Source: Burkholderiaceae bacterium
Lineage (GTDB): Bacteria > Pseudomonadota > Gammaproteobacteria > Burkholderiales > Burkholderiaceae_C
DNA: 46,260 nt
Assembly (NCBI GenBank): GCA_024709845.1
Contig: JANJVX010000227.1
Location: 1-46,260 of the forward strand
Direction of reading: 5' to 3'
The position numbers and the translations under genes were made by a program. Of this stretch, positions 7,370 to 16,289 are shown piece by piece (position 1 is the stretch's first letter; every line of letters starts with the position of its first letter). The notes under the pieces are model-generated. The model had not been told where the DNA came from. It was given only the letters and a program-made list of their open reading frames with translations, and searched no databases.

Positions 7370-10300
7370 ATGTGGTTTACCAAGGTCAGCCTGAAGAATC
7401 CGGTGTTCGCCACCATGGTCATGCTGGCCTTCGTGGTGCTGGGCATTTTTTCGTACCAGCGCCTGAAGGTGGACCAGTTCCCCGAGATCGATTTTCCGGT
7501 GGTGGTGGTCACTGCCGACTACCCCGGCGCCTCGCCCGAGATCGTCGAGAGCGAGGTCACCAAGAAAATCGAGGAAGGCGTCAACTCCATCGCCGGCATC
7601 AACGCGCTGACCTCGCGCAGCTTTGAGGGCACGGCGGTCGTCATCATCGAGTTCCAGCTGCACATCGACGGGCGCAAGGCCGCCGAGGACGTGCGCGAGA
7701 AGGTGGCCACCGTGCGCACACAACTGCGCACCGAGGTGAAAGAGCCGCGCGTGCTGCGCTTCGACCCGGCGAGCCGCCCGGTGTGGTCGCTGGCCGTGCT
7801 GCCCGATGGCGACGAGGCCACGCGCCAGAGTGCGGTGGAGCTGACCACCTGGGCCGACCAGACGCTCAAAAAACGCCTGGAAAACGTGCGCGGCGTGGGC
7901 GCCGTCACGCTGGTGGGTGCCACGCGGCGCGAGATCAACATCTACCTCGACCCCAAGGCGCTCGAAGCCTTCGGCATCACGCCCGAGCAGGTGGCCCAGG
8001 CCGTGCGCAACGAAAACCAGGACCTGCCGCTGGGCGCCATCCGCTCGCTCGACCAGGACCGCGTGGTGCAGATCGACGCGCGCATGGAGCGCCCCGAGGA
8101 TTTCGGCCGCATCATCGTGGCACGCAAGAACGGTGCGCCGGTGCGCGTGGACCAGCTCGCCCGCGTGCAGGACGGCCCGCAGGAGGTGGAAAGCCTGGCG
8201 CTCTACAACGGCCAACGCACGCTGCTGATGTCGGTGCAGAAGGCCCAGGGCGAAAACACCATCGAGGTGGTGGACGGTCTGAACCAGGCCGTGCAGGCGC
8301 TGCGCAAGGAGCTGCCCCCGGGCGTGCGCCTGGAGACCATCGGCGACAGCTCGCGCCCCATCCGCGTGGCCGTGGACAACGTGCGCCAGACGCTCATCGA
8401 GGGCGCGCTGCTCACCGTGCTCATCGTCTTCCTGTTCCTGAACTCCTGGCGCTCCACCGTCATCACGGGGCTGACACTGCCGATCGCGCTGATCGGCACC
8501 TTCCTGTTCATGAACATGTTCGGCTTCACCATCAACATGATCACGCTGATGGCGCTGAGCCTGTGCGTGGGCCTGTTGATCGACGACGCCATCGTGGTGC
8601 GCGAAAACATCGTGCGCCATGTGCAGATGGGCAAAGGCAGCTACCAGGCAGCCATGGACGGCACGCAGGAGATTGGCTTGGCCGTGCTGGCAACCACGCT
8701 GTCCATCGTGGCGGTGTTCCTGCCGATCGGCTTCATGGGCGGCATCATCGGCAAGTTTTTCCACGAATTCGGCATCACCATCGTCGCAGCGGTGCTGATC
8801 TCGATGTTTGTCAGCTTCACGCTCGACCCCATGCTGTCAAGCGTGTGGCACGACCCCAGCATCCACGCCCATGGGCAGAAGGTGGCGCCCGTCACCTTCT
8901 ATGACAAGACCATCGGCCGCGTGACCGGCTGGTTCGACCATGCCACCGACGCCCTGGCCGAAACCTACCAGCACATCCTGCGCTGGTCGCTGGTGCACAA
9001 ACTGGCCACGCTGGCCATGGCGGCGGGCATTTTCGTGCTCAGCGTGGTCATGGTGCCGCTGCTGGGCACCGAGTTCGTGCCCAAGGCCGATTTCTCGGAA
9101 ACCTCCATCAACTTCTATGTGCCCGTGGGCTCGTCGGTCGAGGCCACCGAGGCCAAGGCCCGGCAGGTGGAGGCGGTGGTGCGCTCCATGCCCGAGGTGC
9201 GCTACACGCTCTCGACCATCAACACCGGCAGCACGCAGGGCAAGATCTACGCCAGCGTCTATGTGCGCCTCGTGGACCGCAAGGACCGCCAGCGCAGCGT
9301 GGACGAAATGTCGGGCGTGCTGCGCGAGCGGCTGCGGCAGATTCCGGGCATCACGGTCACACACGTGGGCCTGCTCGACCCGGTGGGCGGACAGAAGCAG
9401 ATCGAGTTCTCGCTGCAGGGCCCCGACCTGCAGGAACTGGCCCGCCTGACGCGCGCCGTGAACGAACAGCTGCGCGGCATTCCGGGCCTGGTGGACCTCG
9501 ATTCCAGCGTCAAGCCCGACAAGCCGGTGATTGCTGTCGATGTGCGCCGCGACACCGCTTCGGACCTGGGCCTGTCGGTCGCGCAGATGGCCAACAGCCT
9601 GCGCACCCTGATCGCCGGGCAGACCGTGGGCAACTGGCGCGCCCCCGACGACCAGACCTACGACGTGAACGTGCGCCTGGCCCCCGAGGCGCGCCACACG
9701 CCGCAGGACCTGGAGCGCCTGCCCTTTGCCCTCACCGGCGCCGACGGCTCCAGCCGCATCGTGCGCCTGAACCAGGTGGCCAGCGTGCGCGAATCGACCG
9801 GCCCCAACCAGATCAATCGGCGCGACCTGACGCGCGAGGTGGCCGTGAACGCCAACGTGTACCACCGCTCGGCCGGCGAGGTGTCGGCCGACATCCGCAA
9901 GGTGCTCGACGGCATGGCCTTCCCGCCGGGCTACCGCTACCAGTTCGGCGGCTCGACCAAGAACATGCAGGAATCCTTCAGCTACGCCATCTCGGCGCTG
10001 CTGCTGGCCGTGGTGTTCATCTACATGATCCTGGCCAGCCAGTTCAAGAGTTTCGTGCAGCCGCTGGCGCTGATGACCTCGCTGCCGCTGACGCTCATCG
10101 GCGTGGTGCTGGCGCTGTTGATGTTCGGCTCGTCGCTGTCGATGTTCTCCATCATCGGCGTCATCATGCTCATGGGGCTGGTGACCAAGAACGCCATCCT
10201 GCTGGTGGACTTTGCCATCCGCGCGCGTGAGGACCACACCGGCGAGGACGGCCGCCCCGTGCCCGGAATGTCACGCCACGACGCCCTGCTGATGGCCGCG

Positions 10301-10543
10301 CGCGTGCGGCTGCGCCCCATCCTGATGACCACGCTGGCCATGATCTTCGGCATGGTGCCGCTGGCGTTCGCGCTCAGCGAAGGCTCGGAGCAGCGCGCCC
10401 CCATGGGGCAGGCGGTGATCGGCGGTGTCATCACCTCCTCGCTGCTGACGCTGGTGGTGGTGCCGGTGGTTTATTGCTACATGGACGATCTGGCGCAATG
10501 GGCGCGCCGGATTCTGGGCGGGAAACGCCCTGCAGCGTCTTAA
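7370..10543 (+). CDS. RND multidrug efflux pump, AcrB/MexB-like
   Basis: 1057 aa, usual length. It starts [45 protein letters not shown], the standard first helix. The proton-relay pair is in [18 protein letters not shown] and the relay Lys in [14 protein letters not shown]. The two halves each have a large periplasmic loop and the usual 12 helices in total. It belongs to the hydrophobe/amphiphile efflux branch and exports compounds across both membranes with the adaptor and a TolC-type channel, driven by the proton gradient. The substrate is unknown. No outer-membrane gene follows directly; pcm and a rhodanese gene intervene. Confidence 0.96.
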   Translation: MWFTKVSLKNPVFATMVMLAFVVLGIFSYQRLKVDQFPEIDFPVVVVTADYPGASPEIVESEVTKKIEEGVNSIAGINALTSRSFEGTAVVIIEFQLHIDGRKAAEDVREKVATVRTQLRTEVKEPRVLRFDPASRPVWSLAVLPDGDEATRQSAVELTTWADQTLKKRLENVRGVGAVTLVGATRREINIYLDPKALEAFGITPEQVAQAVRNENQDLPLGAIRSLDQDRVVQIDARMERPEDFGRIIVARKNGAPVRVDQLARVQDGPQEVESLALYNGQRTLLMSVQKAQGENTIEVVDGLNQAVQALRKELPPGVRLETIGDSSRPIRVAVDNVRQTLIEGALLTVLIVFLFLNSWRSTVITGLTLPIALIGTFLFMNMFGFTINMITLMALSLCVGLLIDDAIVVRENIVRHVQMGKGSYQAAMDGTQEIGLAVLATTLSIVAVFLPIGFMGGIIGKFFHEFGITIVAAVLISMFVSFTLDPMLSSVWHDPSIHAHGQKVAPVTFYDKTIGRVTGWFDHATDALAETYQHILRWSLVHKLATLAMAAGIFVLSVVMVPLLGTEFVPKADFSETSINFYVPVGSSVEATEAKARQVEAVVRSMPEVRYTLSTINTGSTQGKIYASVYVRLVDRKDRQRSVDEMSGVLRERLRQIPGITVTHVGLLDPVGGQKQIEFSLQGPDLQELARLTRAVNEQLRGIPGLVDLDSSVKPDKPVIAVDVRRDTASDLGLSVAQMANSLRTLIAGQTVGNWRAPDDQTYDVNVRLAPEARHTPQDLERLPFALTGADGSSRIVRLNQVASVRESTGPNQINRRDLTREVAVNANVYHRSAGEVSADIRKVLDGMAFPPGYRYQFGGSTKNMQESFSYAISALLLAVVFIYMILASQFKSFVQPLALMTSLPLTLIGVVLALLMFGSSLSMFSIIGVIMLMGLVTKNAILLVDFAIRAREDHTGEDGRPVPGMSRHDALLMAARVRLRPILMTTLAMIFGMVPLAFALSEGSEQRAPMGQAVIGGVITSSLLTLVVVPVVYCYMDDLAQWARRILGGKRPAAS

Positions 10544-10588
10544 AATCAAGGGTTTGTCCCGACTCGCCCCACAACCCGGAGTTTTCCC

Positions 10589-11275
10589 ATGAACATGCCC
10601 CTGAACACGACCGCCGACACCAGCGATCCGATCGTCCACGCCCGCTACAACCTGATCCAGCAGCAGATCCGGACCTGGAACGTGGCCAGCGACGCCGTGC
10701 TGGAAACGCTGGAACAGGTGCGCCGCGAGGAATTCGTGCCTCCGGCCTACCGCAGCCTGGCCTTCGTGGACATGGAAATTCCCCTGGGGGCGGGCCAGTG
10801 CATGCTCAAGCCCATCGTCGAAGCCCGCCTGCTACAGGAAGTGAACGCGCAAAAGCACGAGCGCGTGCTCGAAATCGGCACCGGCTCGGGCTACATGGCC
10901 GCCCTGCTGGCCTACAACGCCGGCCAGGTGGTCACCCTTGAAATCAACCCCGCGCTGGCCCAGATGGCCCGCGCCAACCTGGAGCGCGCCGGTATCACCA
11001 ACGTCACCGTGCACCAGGCCGATGGTGCCCAGGCCGGCATTCCCGACGGCCCGTTCGACGCCATCGTGCTCAGCGGTTCGGTGGCCGAAGTGCCCTCGCA
11101 CCTGCTGGCCCAGCTCAACGATGGCGGCCGCCTGGTGGCCATCACCGGCCAGGAACCCCAGATGCGTACCACCGTGGTGCGCAAGACGGGCGACCGCTTC
11201 GAGGCCGCTTACCCCTGGGACGTGAACGCGCCGCGTCTGTCCGGCTTCGGCGAACCCTCGGGCTTCAAGTTCTGA
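10589..11275 (+). CDS. pcm: Protein-L-isoaspartate O-methyltransferase
   Basis: 228 aa. The SAM-binding motif I is RVLEIGTGSGYMAALLA (family form DIGTGSGY), with a conserved early EIPLGAGQCMLKPIVEARLL region and a later DAIVLSGSVAEVP. It methylates isoaspartyl residues in aged proteins to start their repair in the cytoplasm. The gene follows the RND pump by 45 nt and precedes rhodanese and tolC genes. I recall the order pcm-rhodanese-tolC in many betaproteobacteria without an upstream pump, so it probably belongs with tolC rather than with the pump. Confidence 0.93.
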   Translation: MNMPLNTTADTSDPIVHARYNLIQQQIRTWNVASDAVLETLEQVRREEFVPPAYRSLAFVDMEIPLGAGQCMLKPIVEARLLQEVNAQKHERVLEIGTGSGYMAALLAYNAGQVVTLEINPALAQMARANLERAGITNVTVHQADGAQAGIPDGPFDAIVLSGSVAEVPSHLLAQLNDGGRLVAITGQEPQMRTTVVRKTGDRFEAAYPWDVNAPRLSGFGEPSGFKF

Positions 11276-11300
11276 CGCGGACAGGCCCGGAGAGCCACGC

Positions 11301-11642
11301 ATGATCGCCCACGTCCGGCCCGCTGACCTCGCCGCCTGGTTTGCCCAGGCGGCGCCCGGCAGCACGCCGCTGGTGCTGGACGTGCGCGAACCCTGGGAGC
11401 TGGAGCAGGCGGCCGTGGCCCCGCACGGCTTCGAGCTGCTGGCCATTCCCATGGGAAGCCTGCCCGCGCGCCTGAACGAACTGGACCCCGAGCGCCCCAC
11501 CGCCTGCCTGTGCCACCACGGCGTGCGAAGCCTGCATGTGGCGGCCTACCTCGCACACCACGGACACGCATGCGTGGCCAACATCACGGGCGGCATCGAC
11601 GCCTGGGCGCAAGACCACGACCCGGGCGTGCGCCGCTACTGA
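11301..11642 (+). CDS. Single-domain rhodanese-like protein
   Basis: 113 aa, one rhodanese fold. It has VLDVREPWELEQA near residue 25, the active-site loop CHHGVR (Cys about 71), and the closing ITGGIDAWAQDHDP. The size and loop fit GlpE/PspE-type sulfurtransferases that move sulfane sulfur from thiosulfate or persulfides to a thiol acceptor. It starts 25 nt after pcm and ends 61 nt before tolC, same strand. Its role beside pcm and tolC is not evident from sequence; no signal peptide, so cytoplasmic. Confidence 0.92.
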   Translation: MIAHVRPADLAAWFAQAAPGSTPLVLDVREPWELEQAAVAPHGFELLAIPMGSLPARLNELDPERPTACLCHHGVRSLHVAAYLAHHGHACVANITGGIDAWAQDHDPGVRRY

Positions 11643-11703
11643 TCCGGCCCTTTTCGCAAGCGCACACCCTATTCCGCAGGCTTTTTCCAGAAGGACTCCC
11701 TCC

Positions 11704-13029
11704 ATGCAGCTGTTCCGGCTTCTCCCCCTGTCCCTGGCGCTGGGCGCCGCTCTTGCCGCTCCGGTGCAGGCCCAAAGCCTGCTGGATCTGGTGGAATCGG
11801 CGCGCGGCTACGACTCGGCGTGGCAGTCCGCCCAGGCGCAGCTGCAGGCCGCCCAGCGCCGCGCCGAGCAGGCCCGTGCAGGCCTGCTGCCCAGCGCAGG
11901 CCTCACCGCCGGTGTCTCGCGCACCAACACCGACATCACCCGCCCGGCCGTGGAGCGCACCAGCACCACGCAAAGCCTGGCGGTGAGCGCATCGCAGCCC
12001 CTGTACCGCCCCGCCAACCGCATTGCCTTCGAGCAGGGCCAGCGCGGCATCGATGTGGCACAGGCGCAGCTCGACGCCGCCGCGCAGGACCTGCTGGTGC
12101 GCGTGAGCCAGGCCTACTTTGACGTGCTGGCCGCGCAGGACACGCTGACCTTTGTGCAGGCACAAAAATCTGCCGTGTCCGAACAGCTCGCCGCCGCCAA
12201 GCGCAACTTCGAGGTGGGCACCACCACCGTCACCGATTCGCGCGAGGCGCAGGCACGCTTCGATCTGGTCAGCGCCCAGGAAATCGCCGCCGAGAACGAC
12301 CTGCGCGTGAAGAAGCTCGCCCTCGACCAGCTCGTGGGCACCACCGGCGCCCAGCCCCGGCCGCTGGCGCAGCCCGTTCCCTTGCCCCCGGTGCAGCCCG
12401 CCAGCGTGGACCACTGGGTGCAGACCGCGCAGGACCAGCAGCCGGGCGTGCGCCAGGCCGCCATGGCACTGGACGTGGCCCGCCTGGAAACCCGCAAGGC
12501 CGAAACCGGCCACCGGCCCACCATCGACCTGCAGGCCAGCTACGCCATTCAGCACAACCCCCACGGCACGGTCACCACGCCCAACATCAACACGCGCACC
12601 AACAACGCCAGCGTGGGCGTGGCCCTGAACATGCCGCTGTTTGCCGGATACGCCATCCAGAACCGCGTGAAGGAAACCCTGGCCCTGGAGCAGAAGGCCG
12701 AGGCCGACCTGGAAACCGTGCGCCGCAACGTCGCCCAGGCCACGCGCAGCGCCTTCTTTGGCGTGCAGTCGGGCATCGGCCAGGTCAAGGCGCTGGAAGC
12801 GGCCGAGCAATCGAGCCAGAGCGCGCTGGACGCCAACAAGCTGGGCTACCAAGTCGGCGTGCGCATCAACATCGACGTGCTCAACGCCCAAAGCCAGCTT
12901 TTCCAGACCAAGCGCGACCTGGCCGTGGCGCGCTACAACGTGTTGCTGGGCCAGCTCAAGCTGCGCCAGGCGGCGGGCACGCTCACGCTCGACGACGTGG
13001 GCACCATCAACGCGCTGCTGGCAAAGTAG
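11704..13029 (+). CDS. tolC: TolC-family outer membrane channel
   Basis: 441 aa. I chose the ATG that opens a signal peptide (MQLFRLLPLSLALGAALAAPVQAQ); the longer ORF starts inside the rhodanese gene. Two outer-membrane efflux repeats are visible, with long amphipathic helices (residues about 30-220 and 240-430) containing SQAYFDVLAAQDTLTF and TRSAFFGVQSGIGQVKALEAAEQS, and FEVGTTTVTDSREAQARF / YQVGVRINIDVLNAQSQLF as the paired turn motifs. It is probably the outer channel for the RND pump upstream and perhaps for type I export. Its 3' end overlaps the convergent sugar dehydrogenase gene by 23 nt. Confidence 0.95.
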   Translation: MQLFRLLPLSLALGAALAAPVQAQSLLDLVESARGYDSAWQSAQAQLQAAQRRAEQARAGLLPSAGLTAGVSRTNTDITRPAVERTSTTQSLAVSASQPLYRPANRIAFEQGQRGIDVAQAQLDAAAQDLLVRVSQAYFDVLAAQDTLTFVQAQKSAVSEQLAAAKRNFEVGTTTVTDSREAQARFDLVSAQEIAAENDLRVKKLALDQLVGTTGAQPRPLAQPVPLPPVQPASVDHWVQTAQDQQPGVRQAAMALDVARLETRKAETGHRPTIDLQASYAIQHNPHGTVTTPNINTRTNNASVGVALNMPLFAGYAIQNRVKETLALEQKAEADLETVRRNVAQATRSAFFGVQSGIGQVKALEAAEQSSQSALDANKLGYQVGVRINIDVLNAQSQLFQTKRDLAVARYNVLLGQLKLRQAAGTLTLDDVGTINALLAK

Positions 13030-14188
13030 ACGGCTGCAGGCGCAGCAGCCGGCCCCGGGGGCTGTCGGTCAGCAGGTACAGCCAGCCGTCCGGCCCCTGG
13101 CGCACATCGCGGATGCGCTCGCCCAGGTCTTCCAGCAGGCGCTCCTCGCGCAGCACCTTGCCATCACGCACCTCCAGCCGGTGCAGGCGGCCGAACTTGA
13201 GCGAGCCCACGAACAGGCTGCCTTTCCAGGCTGTGCCGTAGCGTTCGCTCGTCAGTAAAGCCATGCCCGAGGGCGCGATCGACGGCACCCAAGAATGCAG
13301 CGGCGGCTCCATGCCCGCCTTGGCCGTGCCCTCTCCGATCTTGCCGCCGCCATAGTTCTCGCCATGGGTGACCACCGGCCAGCCATAGTTGCGGCCCGGT
13401 TCGGGGCGGTTGATTTCGTCGCCGCCCTGCGGGCCATGCTCGTGCACCCACAGACGCCCATCCGGACCCCAGGCGGCGCCCTGGGGATTGCGGTGGCCCC
13501 AGCTCCAGATTTCAGGCAGCGCGCCGGGACGGTGACGCAGCGGGTTGTCGGCAGGCACGCCGCCATCGGGCTGGATACGCACCACCTTCCCGTGGTGGTT
13601 GTCGAGCGTCTGCGCGTCGTCCTTGCGGTGGTAGCGCTCGCCCAGGGCCAGAAACAGATTGCCATCGGGCGCCTGCACGATGCGGCAGCCAAAATGCAGG
13701 CTGCTCGCCACCTTGGGCTGCTGGCTGAAAAGAATCTTCACGTCCTGCAGCGTGCTGGCGTCTTGCGACAGCGTGGCGCTCGCCAGCGCCGTGCTGTTGC
13801 CGCCGCCCTCGCTGGCGGGCTCGGCAAAACAGAAGTACAGGCGGCGGTTGCGCGCAAAACCGGTGTCCAGCATCACATCGAGCAAGCCGCCCTGCCCGCC
13901 CGCCGCCACCCGGGGCAGGCCTGCCACAGGGGGCCCCAAACGCCCATCGGACGCCACCACGCGCAGACGGCCAGGCCGCTCGGTGACGAGAAAGCGGCCA
14001 TCGGGCAGAAAGGCCACGGCCCAGGGGTGCTGCAGGCCGTCGGCCACCGTGACCGCCGTCAGCGATGGCCCATCCGCCGCTCGGACGGGCCAGGACCACA
14101 AGCTGGCAGCCGCCCAGAACGCTACCATAAAGATAGCTTTAAGCGCTTGACTGTACTGGCTTTTAGCCGATTTTTTATTCAAATACAT
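13007..14188 (-). CDS. PQQ-dependent aldose sugar dehydrogenase (Asd/YliI-like)
   Basis: 393 aa with an export signal. The beta-propeller motifs are those of soluble aldose sugar dehydrogenases: LQHPWAVAFLPDGRFLVTERPGRL, SWGHRNPQGAAWGPDGRLWVHEHGPQGGDEIN, GRNYGWPVVTHGENYGG and VPSIAPSGMALLTSERY. The family oxidises aldoses at C1 in the periplasm using PQQ and Ca2+. I set the start at MYLNKKSAKSQ: this Met gives a signal peptide with Lys residues before the hydrophobic core, while the inner Met (IFMVAFWAAASLW) would lack charge. Residues 1-21 of the chosen start are encoded by a palindromic repeat. No PQQ synthesis gene is in the window. Confidence 0.88.
   Translation of the reverse strand: MYLNKKSAKSQYSQALKAIFMVAFWAAASLWSWPVRAADGPSLTAVTVADGLQHPWAVAFLPDGRFLVTERPGRLRVVASDGRLGPPVAGLPRVAAGGQGGLLDVMLDTGFARNRRLYFCFAEPASEGGGNSTALASATLSQDASTLQDVKILFSQQPKVASSLHFGCRIVQAPDGNLFLALGERYHRKDDAQTLDNHHGKVVRIQPDGGVPADNPLRHRPGALPEIWSWGHRNPQGAAWGPDGRLWVHEHGPQGGDEINRPEPGRNYGWPVVTHGENYGGGKIGEGTAKAGMEPPLHSWVPSIAPSGMALLTSERYGTAWKGSLFVGSLKFGRLHRLEVRDGKVLREERLLEDLGERIRDVRQGPDGWLYLLTDSPRGRLLRLQPSTLPAAR
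14121..14184 (+). repeat. Palindromic repeat, copy 2 (codes signal peptide start)
   Basis: GATAGCTTTAAGCGCTTGA...TTTTTATTCAAAT. It encodes nearly all of the first 21 residues of the sugar dehydrogenase on the minus strand; the ATG itself lies just beyond it. Confidence 0.88.
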
Positions 14189-14335
14189 TGGACTTCTCCC
14201 GGAAAACCTGGCCCCACGGGGCCTGTGCATCGGGGACCGGGCAGCCATGCCGGGCAGGAGTGCGTCCCGGCGCGGAATCCGCCCCATGCCTCCGTTGCCG
14301 ATGAGGGGGTGGCACCCGTGGTACCCTTGCGCCCC

Positions 14336-14911
14336 ATGTCCCGTTGGTTCCTCATTTTGCTGCTGGTCTGTTCCGGCGCCCAAGCGGCCCCCGATGCAAC
14401 CCCTGCCGCCGACATGGACGGCAGCGTGCAACAGCCGCGCCTGCTGAGCCAGTTTGTCGAAATCCGCCAGAACATGTCCGTGCAGGCCCACGGGGTGGTG
14501 GACCGCACGTCCGACCTGGTGGTCACCGCCATGGGCTTTCTGGGCGTACCCTACCGCCGTGGCGGCACCAGCGCCGAAACCGGCTTTGACTGCAGCGGCT
14601 TCGTCCGCGCGATGTACGAGAAAACCGCGGGCCTGCTGCTGCCACGCCGTGCCGACCAGCAGGCCGCCTTTGCCGAGAAGATCGACAAGAAAGATCTTCA
14701 GCCGGGCGACCTGGTTTTCTTCAACACCATGCGCCGCGCCTTCAGCCATGTGGGTATTTACGTGGGCGACGGCAAGTTCATCCATTCCCCGCGCAGCGGC
14801 TCCGAGGTGCGCGTGGAAGACATGCAGCATTCTTACTGGAAACGCCGCTTCGACGGCGCCCGCCGGGTGAACACGGCCACAGCCGAAGCGCAAAACCCTG
14901 CCGTCAACTGA
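14336..14911 (+). CDS. NlpC/P60 cell-wall hydrolase
   Basis: 191 aa. A short signal peptide (MSRWFLILLLVCSGAQA) is followed by a linker and the NlpC/P60 domain from about residue 55: TGFDCSGFVRAMY with the catalytic Cys, FSHVGIYVGDGKFIHS with the catalytic His and the third polar residue (His). PGDLVFFNT is also conserved. Such enzymes cut D-Glu-meso-DAP bonds in peptidoglycan stem peptides. The pre-cysteine residue of VCSG is not a lipobox match, so I call it periplasmic, not a lipoprotein. The start is an ATG 147 nt from the divergent dehydrogenase gene; the larger ORF upstream is antisense to that gene. Confidence 0.92.
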   Translation: MSRWFLILLLVCSGAQAAPDATPAADMDGSVQQPRLLSQFVEIRQNMSVQAHGVVDRTSDLVVTAMGFLGVPYRRGGTSAETGFDCSGFVRAMYEKTAGLLLPRRADQQAAFAEKIDKKDLQPGDLVFFNTMRRAFSHVGIYVGDGKFIHSPRSGSEVRVEDMQHSYWKRRFDGARRVNTATAEAQNPAVN

Positions 14912-15002
14912 GGCTGAGTGTCTTTCAGTCTCTGACACCGGGAACACGCCGGACGGGCCCCGGCGCAAGGTTCGTGGCACGGCGGGCCGCCAGCGCGCTA
15001 CC

Positions 15003-15722
15003 ATGCCGGACATTGCTTCGTTGCCCGCCCGCGCCGAAAACGCCATGCCACTGGACCCTCTTGCCTACGCCCCCGGCCAGCCCCTGGCCCACGACCGGGC
15101 CTACCTGCGCCAGTTGCTGGCACAGCGCAACCAGTCCGAGGGGCGCCACGCGGCAATTGATGCCGCCATCGAACAGGCCTTTGTGCGCGACGTGGCCATG
15201 CTGGTGCTGGACATGTGCGGCTTCTCGCGCATCACGGCGAGCCACGGCATCATTCATTTCCTGGCCATGGTGCACCAGATGGAGCAGGCCGCGCGTCCGG
15301 CCATCGCAGGCAACGGCGGCGAGGTGGTCAAGCAGGAGGCCGACAACCTGTTCGCCGTGTTCGGCCACCCCGTGCAGGCGCTGGAGGCGGCACTGGACAT
15401 TGACCGCGCGCTGTGCGCCATGAACGCCGTGCAGGCGCCCGAGGCCGCCCTGCATGCGAGCATGGGCATCGGCTATGGGCCGACGCTGGTGATCGCGGGC
15501 ATGGACCTGTTCGGCCATGAGATGAACCTGGCCTGCAAGCTTGGCGAGGACATCGCCGGTCCCGGCGAGATCTTGCTGACCGCCAGCGCCTGTGCGCAGC
15601 TGCCCGCCGGGCGCTATGTGTTCAGCGACCTGCCGTACACCATCGGCGGCACGCCCATGCCCGCGCACCGGCTGGAGGGCTGCCTGTTCGAGCGCCCGCT
15701 GGGCGGCGCGCAACACGGTTGA
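15003..15722 (+). CDS. Class III adenylate/guanylate cyclase-like protein
   Basis: 239 aa, a single cyclase homology domain (about 60-225). The first metal Asp is in VLDMCGFSRIT, the second in KQEADNLFAVFG, where KxEAD stands for the usual KxxGD. The later signature is GIGYGPTLVIAGMDLFGHEMNLACKLGEDIAGPGEILLT: the catalytic Asn is kept, but the usual transition-state Arg (NxAxR) is Lys here. No membrane or sensor domain precedes it. It may still make cAMP, or it may be a weak or regulatory relative. A second Met (15045) is an alternative start. It is followed 10 nt later by a DUF697-like gene, so the pair is probably co-transcribed. Confidence 0.82.
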   Translation: MPDIASLPARAENAMPLDPLAYAPGQPLAHDRAYLRQLLAQRNQSEGRHAAIDAAIEQAFVRDVAMLVLDMCGFSRITASHGIIHFLAMVHQMEQAARPAIAGNGGEVVKQEADNLFAVFGHPVQALEAALDIDRALCAMNAVQAPEAALHASMGIGYGPTLVIAGMDLFGHEMNLACKLGEDIAGPGEILLTASACAQLPAGRYVFSDLPYTIGGTPMPAHRLEGCLFERPLGGAQHG

Positions 15723-15732
15723 GAGTGCCACC

Positions 15733-16239
15733 ATGCCCAGAAACCAGCCCCCCTCCACCCCCCGGGACGAAGCCCTGGCCGATGCCGCCCGCCGCGCCCG
15801 CAAGCTGCTGCACAAGCGCGCCATGGTGGCCGCCGCAGCGGGCGTGGTGCCGGTGCCCGGACTGGACTGGGCCGTGGATGCAGCCCTGCTCTCGCGCCTG
15901 TTGCCGCGCATCAATGCCGAGTTCGGCCTGACGCCCGAGCAGCTGGATCAGCTCGACCCCAGCAAACGCGAACAGGTCCAGAAGGCCGTCGGCCTGGTGG
16001 GTTCGGTGCTGATTGGCAAGTTCATCACGCGCGACCTGGTGCTCAAGCTCACCAGCGCCATGGGCGTGCGCATGACGACCAAGCAGGCCGCCAAGTACGT
16101 GCCGCTGGCGGGCCAGGCCATTGCGGCCACGCTGGGCTACGCCACGCTGCGCTACCTGGGCGAGCAGCACATCCGTGACTGCATGCAGGTGGCAGAGATG
16201 GCACAGCTTCAGCTGCCCGCTCCGAATGCTACCAAATAG
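15733..16239 (+). CDS. DUF697-like small membrane-associated protein
   Basis: 168 aa. It has a charged N-terminus, then hydrophobic stretches (MVAAAAGVVPVPGLDWAVDAALLSRLLPRINAEFGL; AVGLVGSVLIGKFITRDLVLKL; YVPLAGQAIAATLGYATLRYLG). The Ala-Ala-Gly-Val-Val-Pro-Val-Pro-Gly pattern resembles DUF697 domains, often found attached to or beside GTPases; no GTPase is encoded here. It directly follows the cyclase-like gene. The last residues (NATK) and the TAG stop fall within the palindromic repeat at 16227-16289. Function unknown; family assignment is by pattern only. Confidence 0.7.
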   Translation: MPRNQPPSTPRDEALADAARRARKLLHKRAMVAAAAGVVPVPGLDWAVDAALLSRLLPRINAEFGLTPEQLDQLDPSKREQVQKAVGLVGSVLIGKFITRDLVLKLTSAMGVRMTTKQAAKYVPLAGQAIAATLGYATLRYLGEQHIRDCMQVAEMAQLQLPAPNATK

Positions 16240-16289
16240 ATAGCTGCAAGCGCTTATCCAGTAAGCGCAAGGACCTGATTTTGCTTAAA
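16227..16289 (+). repeat. Palindromic repeat, copy 3 (two stop codons)
   Basis: GCTACC-N5-GATAGCTGCAAGCGCTTATCCAGTAAGCGC...GATTTTGCTTAAAC. It fills the gap between two convergent genes and supplies the TAG of the DUF697-like gene and the TAA of tnaA. Confidence 0.9.

Noticed and set aside
8837-10237. 466-aa minus-strand ORF
   Set aside because: Lies wholly antisense to the RND pump, whose own frame is unambiguous; His/Gln/Val-rich shadow sequence.
14189-15046. N-terminal extension of the sugar dehydrogenase ORF
   Set aside because: Runs antisense through the NlpC/P60 gene; a signal peptide starts correctly at 14188.
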